Shown here: in pieces, positions 59,315-64,000 of the stretch
How positions within the stretch are numbered: the stretch's first letter is position 1
Layout of the letters: the number at the start of each line of letters is the position of its first letter
NCBI GenBank assembly: GCA_002104905.1
Contig: MCFE01000172.1
Location: 79,667 to 143,666, forward strand
Origin: Basidiobolus meristosporus CBS 931.73
Lineage: Eukaryota; Basidiobolomycota; Basidiobolomycetes; Basidiobolales; Basidiobolaceae
Length of the DNA stretch: 64,000 nt
Direction: 5' to 3'
Position numbers and translations under genes: made by a program
Notes under the pieces: model-generated
What the model was told of the DNA's origin: nothing
Database searches by the model: none
Seen by the model: only the letters and a program-made list of their open reading frames with translations

Positions 59315-59328
59315 TCACCAACAGGTGA
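59315..59328 (-). repeat. 3'-terminal hairpin of retroelement copy 1
   Basis: TCACC/GGTGA inverted repeat with loop AACA on the plus strand, lying 12 nt from the element's 3' end and next to the AATAAA signal. The same stem occurs in copy 2 and in the distal SINE-like element, where the loop differs (AAGT). Confidence 0.8.
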
Positions 59329-59362
59329 AATCTTTATTTCAGTTGAAACAAAGAAGCCAGCG

Positions 59363-61402
59363 CTACTGTTGTAGCTTTGATACAAGAGTGTGTAGCTGAG
59401 GGGAATTTGTAGGTAAGTTAATAAGAAGTGATGATAGTTCTTCAGTGCTCAAGACACTGTTCACTGGGAAGGGGGGTAGCAAGAGAGGTAAGAATGACTT
59501 GTGAACAACATTAATGAGGGGAATGTGATAAGGGTTGATATTCATCTTAAAGGGAGTGTGCTGCTGCAGATATTGCTGCCAAAGGTCTGTCAAGTACTTC
59601 ATGTAGGCCAGCTTGGGTTTTTCTGACTGCAGAATATAGTGTGCAAACTTCTTGACTTCAGGATCTCCAAGTATAGTTCTCCAGCAGGAGCCAGGTGTTG
59701 TGTGGTGTGTTCTCTTCCAGGCCTTAATCAGTGGGTTGCTGCAGTTGTGAAGTCTGAGGTATAATCTGGTTCTAAGGTAGAGAAGTCTGATCTTATAGGG
59801 CATAAACCCAAAAGCACCAAGAATAGCATGTCTGTAGGGGCATTCAGGCAAATGAGGCACCAAGGAGGTAATGCACCATACTGCAAACTTGTCAAGCTTA
59901 GTGCAGTCTCTAGAAGTAAGAGAGAGAAGTGGTAAGCCAAATTCCAGGACAGGGAAGACAAACTGCTTGAGTAGAAGGAGGCAGCTGGGAGCTGAAGTTG
60001 TAGGAGGAGTAACAGCCAGTAGCTTGTGGAGTGCCTGTCTTGCCAGGATAATTCTCTTCTTCAGGTGTGCTCCAGAGTCTATTCCAGTAAGAAGGAAAGG
60101 AAAGCCAAGATATGTAGCAGAAACCTGAGCAGGTAGAGTGGAGTTCTCCAAGTTGATGGGAGAGCCCAAAGGTACTGTCTTTGCAATGGAAAGCGGGAGA
60201 TTATTCTTCTGCAGATACTGGTGGATGGTCTGGGAGTCTTGTTGCACATTGGAGGAGGATATTCTGATGTCATCAGCAAAGAGAGTAACCAGGCAGTCAG
60301 CTGAGAGTCTTGGGAAATCATTCAGGAAGATGGCAAACAGTATAGGACCAAGCACAGAGCCTTGAACCACTCCATTAGGAACTGAGAACACAGCTGATTG
60401 CTCACTTGGGTGCAGAATTCTTGCTTGTGGATCCAGAAATAGAGACCTGACAAGGAGGGTGAGAGAGGTACTGGAGAAGCATTGCAACTTGGACCAAAGC
60501 AGATTTCTGTCAACTGAATCAAAGGCCTTAGTAATATCAAACAGAACTGAGGGATACTTGCACTGGAGAGAGTGATCTTGGCTAAGTATGACTGCATATT
60601 CCAAGGAGAGGCCAGGAACAAAGCCAAACTGTGCAGGATGAAACTTGAGGGAGTCAGAGTAGAGCTCCTGAGCAAGCAGAAGCTCAAACACCTTTCTGCA
60701 GGTGGGAAGCAGAGATATTGGCCTGTAGGAGCTAGGATCCAGGTGCTTTCCTTTACCCTTGTACAGTGGGAGAACATTTGCAAAGGACCATTCCTCAGGA
60801 GTAGAAAGCTGGGCTGAGCATTGTTGAAACAGTGGAAGCAGAAGTGCAGACATGGCCTTGGTACTAGTCTTCAGAAGCTCATAGGAGATTGTGTCCACAC
60901 CTGGAGCAGTAGAGTTGGGAAGCCTCTTGAGCACATTATGGTTTCTCCTTTGATCAAGTGCAAGTGGGATGGGCAGAGTCTTGAAGTCAGGATGAAAGCC
61001 AGGAGTTGAGTACTGCTTTGTAGAGAAGAAGATGTTAGCCAGCTGTTCTGTTGAAGGTAACTTCCTGGAGGAGGGCCTCATTGCCCTGTAGAGTCTTGAT
61101 ACTGTTCTTGTTATAGAGTTGGAAGATTGCAGAGGCAAAGAACTCATAATATGATCCCAGAGCTGAGTATGCAGAGTGTGGTGAATTGCCTTGGAGTGAT
61201 GTATTGCTGTCAGGAGGAGTTTCTCTGTTTTTGGGTTAGGGAAACTCAGGTAGCTTTGTTGCAGGGCTGAAACAATGGATTCCCATTTTCTTGAGGTAAC
61301 AGCAGTAGTCTTGCATGGCAGTGAGAGGGAGGCAGACACCAGAATCAGATGCTTCACAAAGAGCCAGGCATAGTTGAGATCATCTGGCAGAGAAAGTAGC
61401 AA
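59363..61402 (-). CDS. Non-LTR reverse transcriptase, N-terminally truncated by the element break
   Basis: 679 codons, open through the truncation point, so no genuine start codon is visible (the first codon is TTG at the junction). Reverse-transcriptase motifs in order: NSTAPGVDTISYELLK; LYKGKGKHLDPSSYRPISLL; DITKAFDSVDR with a catalytic Asp; GVVQGSVLGPILFAIFLND; LFADDIRISS with the catalytic FADD (about 60266-60290); then a thumb region and a C-terminal extension of about 250 residues. No CCHC knuckle or restriction-like endonuclease motif is seen in the C-terminal extension. Any apurinic-type endonuclease would lie upstream, in the lost part. The family cannot be narrowed beyond LINE-type. 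Intact downstream of the break. Confidence 0.92.
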   Translation of the reverse strand: MLLSLPDDLNYAWLFVKHLILVSASLSLPCKTTAVTSRKWESIVSALQQSYLSFPNPKTEKLLLTAIHHSKAIHHTLHTQLWDHIMSSLPLQSSNSITRTVSRLYRAMRPSSRKLPSTEQLANIFFSTKQYSTPGFHPDFKTLPIPLALDQRRNHNVLKRLPNSTAPGVDTISYELLKTSTKAMSALLLPLFQQCSAQLSTPEEWSFANVLPLYKGKGKHLDPSSYRPISLLPTCRKVFELLLAQELYSDSLKFHPAQFGFVPGLSLEYAVILSQDHSLQCKYPSVLFDITKAFDSVDRNLLWSKLQCFSSTSLTLLVRSLFLDPQARILHPSEQSAVFSVPNGVVQGSVLGPILFAIFLNDFPRLSADCLVTLFADDIRISSSNVQQDSQTIHQYLQKNNLPLSIAKTVPLGSPINLENSTLPAQVSATYLGFPFLLTGIDSGAHLKKRIILARQALHKLLAVTPPTTSAPSCLLLLKQFVFPVLEFGLPLLSLTSRDCTKLDKFAVWCITSLVPHLPECPYRHAILGAFGFMPYKIRLLYLRTRLYLRLHNCSNPLIKAWKRTHHTTPGSCWRTILGDPEVKKFAHYILQSEKPKLAYMKYLTDLWQQYLQQHTPFKMNINPYHIPLINVVHKSFLPLLLPPFPVNSVLSTEELSSLLINLPTNSPQLHTLVSKLQQ

Positions 61403-61404
61403 AC

Positions 61405-61413
61405 TTAGGGGGG
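61405..61413. repeat. Telomere-like junction between copies 1 and 2
   Basis: TTAGGGGGG separates the broken 5' end of copy 1 from the 3' end of copy 2. One telomeric hexamer plus extra G residues. Confidence 0.7.
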
Positions 61414-61420
61414 GAGACAG

Positions 61421-61434
61421 TCACCAACAGGTGA
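61421..61434 (-). repeat. 3'-terminal hairpin of retroelement copy 2
   Basis: Same TCACC/GGTGA stem and AACA loop as in copy 1, at the same distance from the element end. Confidence 0.8.
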
Positions 61435-61566
61435 AATCTTTATTTCAGTTGAAACAAAGAAGCCAGCGCTACTGTTGTAGCTTTGATACAAGAGTGTGTA
61501 GCTGAGGGGAATTTGTAGGTAAGTTAATAAGAAGTGATGATAGTTCTTCAGTGCTCAAGACACTGT

Positions 61567-63218
61567 TCAGTGGGAAGGGGGGTAGCAAGAGAGGTAAGAA
61601 TGATTTTGAACAACATTAATGAGGGGAATGTGATAAGGATTGATATTCATCATAAAGGGAGTGTGCTGCTGCAGATATTGCTGCCAAAGGTCTGTCAAGT
61701 ACTTCAGGTAGGCCAGCTTAGGTTTTTCTGACTGCAGAATATAGTGAGCAAACTTCTTGACTTCAGGATCTCCAAGTATAGTTCTCCAGCAGGAGCCAGG
61801 TGTTGTGTGGTGTGTTCTCTTCCAGGCCTTAATCAGTGGGTTGTTGCAGTTGTGAAGTCTGAGGTATAATCTGGTTCTAAGGTAGAGAAGTCTGATCTTA
61901 TAGGGCATAAACCCAAAAGCACCAAGAATAGCATGTCTGTAGGGGCATTCAGGCAAATGAGGCACCAAGGAGGTAATGCACCATACTGCAAACTTGTCAA
62001 GCTTAGTGCAGTCTCTAGAAGTAAGAGAGAGAAGTGGTAAGCCAAATTCCAGGACAGGGAAGACAAACTGCTTGAGTAGAAGGAGGCAGCTGGGAGCTGA
62101 AGTTGTAGGAGGAGTAACAGCCAGTAGCTTGTGGAGTGCCTGTCTTGCCAGGATAATTCTCTTCTTCAGGTGTGCTCCAGAGTCTATTCCAGTAGGAAGG
62201 AAAGGAAAGCCAAGATATGTAGCAGAAACCTGAGCAGGTAGAGTGGAGTTCTCCAAGTTGATGGGAGAGCCCAAAGGTACTGTCTTTGCAATGGAAAGCG
62301 GGAGATTATTCTTCTGCAGATACTGGTGGATGGTCTGGGAGTCTTGTTGCACATTGGAGGAGGATATTCTGATGTCATCAGCAAAGAGAGTAACCAGGCA
62401 GTCAGCTGAGAGTCTTGGGAAATCATTCAGGAAGATGGCAAACAGTATAGGACCAAGCACAGAGCCTTGAACCACTCCATTAGGAACTGAGAACACAGCT
62501 GATTGCTCACTTGGGTGCAGAATTCTTGCTTGTGGATCCAGAAATAGAGACCTGACAAGGAGGGTGAGAGAGGTACTGGAGAAGCATTGCAACTTGGACC
62601 AAAGCAGATTTCTGTCAACAGAATCAAAGGCCTTAGTAATATCAAACAGAACAGAGGGATACTTGCACTGGAGAGAGTGATCTTGGCTAAGTATGACTGC
62701 ATATTCCAAGGAGAGGCCAGGAACAAAGCCAAACTGTGCAGGATGAAACTTGAGGGAGTCAGAGTAGAGCTCCTGAGCAAGCAGAAGCTCAAACACCTTT
62801 CTGCAGGTGGGCAGCAGAGATATTGGCCTGTAGGAGCTAGGATCCAGGTGCTTTCCTTTACCCTTGTACAGTGGCAGAACATTTGCAAAGGACCATTCCT
62901 CAGGAGTAGAAAGCTGGGCTGAGCATTGTTGAAACAGTGGAAGCAGAAGTGCAGACATGCCCTTGGTACTAGTCTTCAGAAGCTCATAGGAGATTGTGTC
63001 CACACCTGGAGCAGTAGAGTTGGGAAGCCTCTTGAGCACATTATGGTTTCTCCTTTGATCAAGTGCAAGTGGGATGGGCAGAGTCTTGAAGTCAGGATGA
63101 AAGCCAGGAGTTGAGTACTGCTTTGTAGAGAAGAAGATGTTAGCCAGCTGTTCTGTTGAAGGTAACTTCCTGGAGGAGGGCCTCATTGCCCTGTAGAGTC
63201 TTGATACTGTTCTTGTTA
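61567..63218 (-). pseudogene. Non-LTR reverse transcriptase, truncated and frameshifted
   Basis: The frame corresponds to copy 1 residues from RLYRAMRPSS onward and retains all visible catalytic motifs, including FADD. A 1-nt deletion at about 61601-61610 shifts the frame after INVV, replacing the last about 40 residues of copy 1 with a short unrelated tail. The N-terminus is lost at the telomeric break. The copy may still encode an RT core but not the full C-terminus. Confidence 0.88.
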
Positions 63219-63249
63219 GGGTTGGGTTAGGGTTAGGGTTGGGTTAGGG
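63215..63249. repeat. Interstitial telomeric tract with TTGGG variants
   Basis: About six telomere-like units, a mixture of TTAGGG and TTGGG, between the broken 5' end of copy 2 and the 3' end of the distal element. It ends in a run of G residues at the element boundary. Confidence 0.85.
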
Positions 63250-63258
63250 GGAGGAAAG

Positions 63259-63272
63259 TCACCAAGTGGTGA
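63259..63272 (-). repeat. 3'-terminal hairpin of the SINE-like element
   Basis: TCACC/GGTGA stem with loop AAGT. The stem is identical to those of the LINE copies; only the loop has changed. Confidence 0.8.
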
Positions 63273-63328
63273 AATCTTTATTTACTTATGACAAGTATCT
63301 AAAGAAGCCAAGTTAATCTGAAGTAATT

Positions 63329-63447
63329 CCTAGAAAGCTAGGTCTGAGAGATATCTTCCTGGTAAGCCAGGTCTGAGAGTTGAGAAGCTGAGTGGTACTA
63401 TATTTCCTAGTTAGCTAGGTCTGAGAGAGGTTTCCTGGAAAGCCAGG
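63329..63447. repeat. Four covarying hairpins in two pairs
   Basis: Perfect 5-bp stems with 4-nt loops at 63329-63342 (CCTAG/CTAGG), 63358-63371 (CCTGG/CCAGG), 63406-63419 (CCTAG/CTAGG) and 63434-63447 (CCTGG/CCAGG). Each is followed by TCTGAGAG or a close variant. The TAG-type and TGG-type alternate, about 29 nt apart within each pair, and the pairs are about 77 nt apart. The A-T to G-C change in the stem occurs on both arms each time. Confidence 0.85.
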
Positions 63448-63693
63448 CCTGAGAAGTGAGAATCTGAATATATCTGAGCTAAGTTATAATGGTTTGCGGT
63501 AGCTAAATTGTGGCCGGAATGGCCAGTAGACTGGGGGAACTGAGATGAATTTCTGGGCGATCACTGGCCAAATTTACTAGGCAAATCTGGCCAATTAGCA
63601 TTTCAAGGATTTCAGCCAATCAGAACCTTTACTTTGCCCGATGCTTGATCAAGCCATCTCCCAATGAGCACACATCAATTTATTAATCAAATT

Positions 63694-63766
63694 TTGCTGG
63701 ATCCAGGATTTGAACCCACAACCATGGGTATGGAAGGGTTAGGGATAACCACAAGGCTAAGTGTTC
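63694..63766 (-). other. tRNA-like region (degenerate Pol III internal promoter)
   Basis: On the minus strand an A-box-like TAGCCTTGTGGTTA (63759-63746) is followed 43 nt later by a B box GGTTCAAATCC (63716-63706), the spacing of a real tRNA. The acceptor and anticodon arms do not fold properly, so this is not a functional tRNA; it is more likely the head of a SINE. Confidence 0.55.
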
Positions 63767-63768
63767 TT

Positions 63769-64000
63769 GGTTAGGGTTAGGGTTAGGGTTAGGTAGGTTA
63801 GGGTTAGGGTTAGGGTTAGGGTTAGGGTTAGGGTTAGGGTTAGGGTTAGGGTTAGGGTTAGGGTTAGGGTTAGGGTTAGGGTTAGGGTTAGGGTTAGGGT
63901 TAGGGTTAGGGTTAGGGTTAGGGTTAGGGTTAGGGTTAGGGTTAGGGTTAGGGTTAGGGTTAGGGTTAGGGTTAGGGTTAGGGTTAGGTTAGGGTTAGGG
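63769..64000 (+). repeat. Telomere, (TTAGGG)n
   Basis: About 38 tandem TTAGGG units running to the window edge, G-strand 5'-to-3' toward the edge, so this is the right end of a chromosome. Two shortened or irregular units occur, near 63790-63800 and near 63985. Confidence 0.97.

Larger units (their letters stand above)
59301..61403 (-). mobile_element. Non-LTR retrotransposon, 5'-truncated copy 1 (proximal)
   Basis: A 2.1-kb element on the minus strand; its RNA 3' end lies at the left (centromere side) and its truncated 5' end at the right. It holds a single reverse-transcriptase frame, a short 3' untranslated region with AATAAA, and a terminal hairpin ending in a C-run on the RNA strand. 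There is no poly-A tail. The sequence matches copy 2 almost base for base over about 1.8 kb, so both moved recently. The right end breaks inside coding sequence and is joined directly to TTAGGG plus the next copy. No endonuclease domain is left in this copy. Confidence 0.92.
61405..63218 (-). mobile_element. Non-LTR retrotransposon, 5'-truncated copy 2 (distal)
   Basis: Same orientation as copy 1, immediately distal, and about 300 nt shorter at its 5' end. The 3' terminus (hairpin, AATAAA, C-run) is identical in layout. The right end breaks within ...TTCTTGTTA and continues as telomeric repeats, sharing the bases GTTA with them. The few differences from copy 1 are single substitutions and one 1-nt deletion near 61603. 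Confidence 0.92.
63250..63772 (-). mobile_element. SINE-like element sharing the 3' end of the LINE
   Basis: About 0.5 kb, non-coding. Its left (RNA 3') end has the same arrangement as both LINE copies: hairpin, then AAATAAA on the RNA strand, with about 25 nearly identical bases and a further shared AAAGAAGCCA. Its right (RNA 5') end has tRNA-type A and B boxes in canonical spacing. The middle contains four small hairpins. A tRNA-derived head with a LINE-derived tail is the classic organisation of a SINE mobilised by a partner LINE. It is flanked on both sides by telomeric repeats. Confidence 0.65.

Noticed and set aside
59871-60817. Plus-strand ORFs inside the LINE copies
   Set aside because: They are antisense shadows of the reverse-transcriptase frame, appear in both copies at the same offsets and have no family features.
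59363-61402. A start codon for the reverse transcriptase at the first codon
   Set aside because: That codon is TTG right at the truncation junction; the frame is simply open through the break.
63694-63766. A functional tRNA gene
   Set aside because: Boxes A and B have correct spacing, but acceptor, anticodon and T stems do not pair properly, and the sequence lies within a retroelement-like unit.
59301-63772. CRISPR-like or LTR organisation in the terminal repeats
   Set aside because: Repeats are long element copies and short hairpins; there are no regularly spaced unique spacers and no flanking direct LTRs.

Overview
The window is a chromosome end of a fungus. The right edge is a run of TTAGGG repeats, and the genes are intron-rich, with short introns mostly of 45-70 nt. 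Fungus-specific families support this: two chitin synthase export chaperones (Chs7), a Mak2/Mak3-type hybrid histidine kinase, a Bck1-like MAPKKK, and a peroxisomal acyl-CoA oxidase ending in SKL. The moderate gene density and the presence of a DNAJC12-like and a Mei2-like gene suggest an early-diverging (zoosporic, zoopagomycete or mucoromycete-grade) fungus rather than an ascomycete. The species cannot be named from the sequence.

Layout, left to right. 0.4-7.5 kb: a 2383-residue intronless hybrid histidine kinase (minus strand). 8.5-10 kb: a DNAJC12-like J-protein and a small Rcf2/HIG1-like membrane protein. 11.5-16.4 kb: two Chs7 paralogues on opposite strands, flanking an unrecognised 162-aa gene. 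17.7-26.1 kb: isochorismatase-fold hydrolase, multispanning membrane protein, acyl-CoA oxidase, small signal-anchored protein, secreted epoxide hydrolase. 26.8-31.9 kb: membrane-anchored coiled-coil protein and a Mei2-type RNA-binding protein that uses a GC-AG intron. 34.6-38.7 kb: a SAM + RA-like + kinase MAPKKK with 15 exons. 39.5-44.6 kb: two tandem vacuolar-type amino-acid transporters. 47.3-50.5 kb: MADS-box factor and a twin-CX3C protein. 52.8-53.2 kb: ribosomal protein eS27. 55.4-59.1 kb: a low-complexity hypothetical protein and a secreted aldonolactone-oxidase-like flavoenzyme, the last host gene.

59.3-64.0 kb is the chromosome terminus and the most unusual part. Two nearly identical 5'-truncated non-LTR retrotransposon copies lie head-to-tail, followed by a roughly 0.5-kb element whose distal end resembles a tRNA promoter (SINE-like), then the telomere. 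All three have their RNA 3' end facing the centromere. Each 3' end joins TTAGGG-like or G-rich sequence, and all three share a 3'-terminal hairpin. This is the geometry expected if element RNA is reverse-transcribed onto an exposed chromosome end, with telomeric repeats added between events.

Several genes fit signalling and wall biology (histidine kinase, Bck1-like MAPKKK, MADS factor, Chs7 chaperones). Their proximity does not by itself show co-regulation. Exon coordinates for spliced genes were worked out by hand from splice consensus, reading-frame continuity and family similarity; all of them keep frame across every junction.
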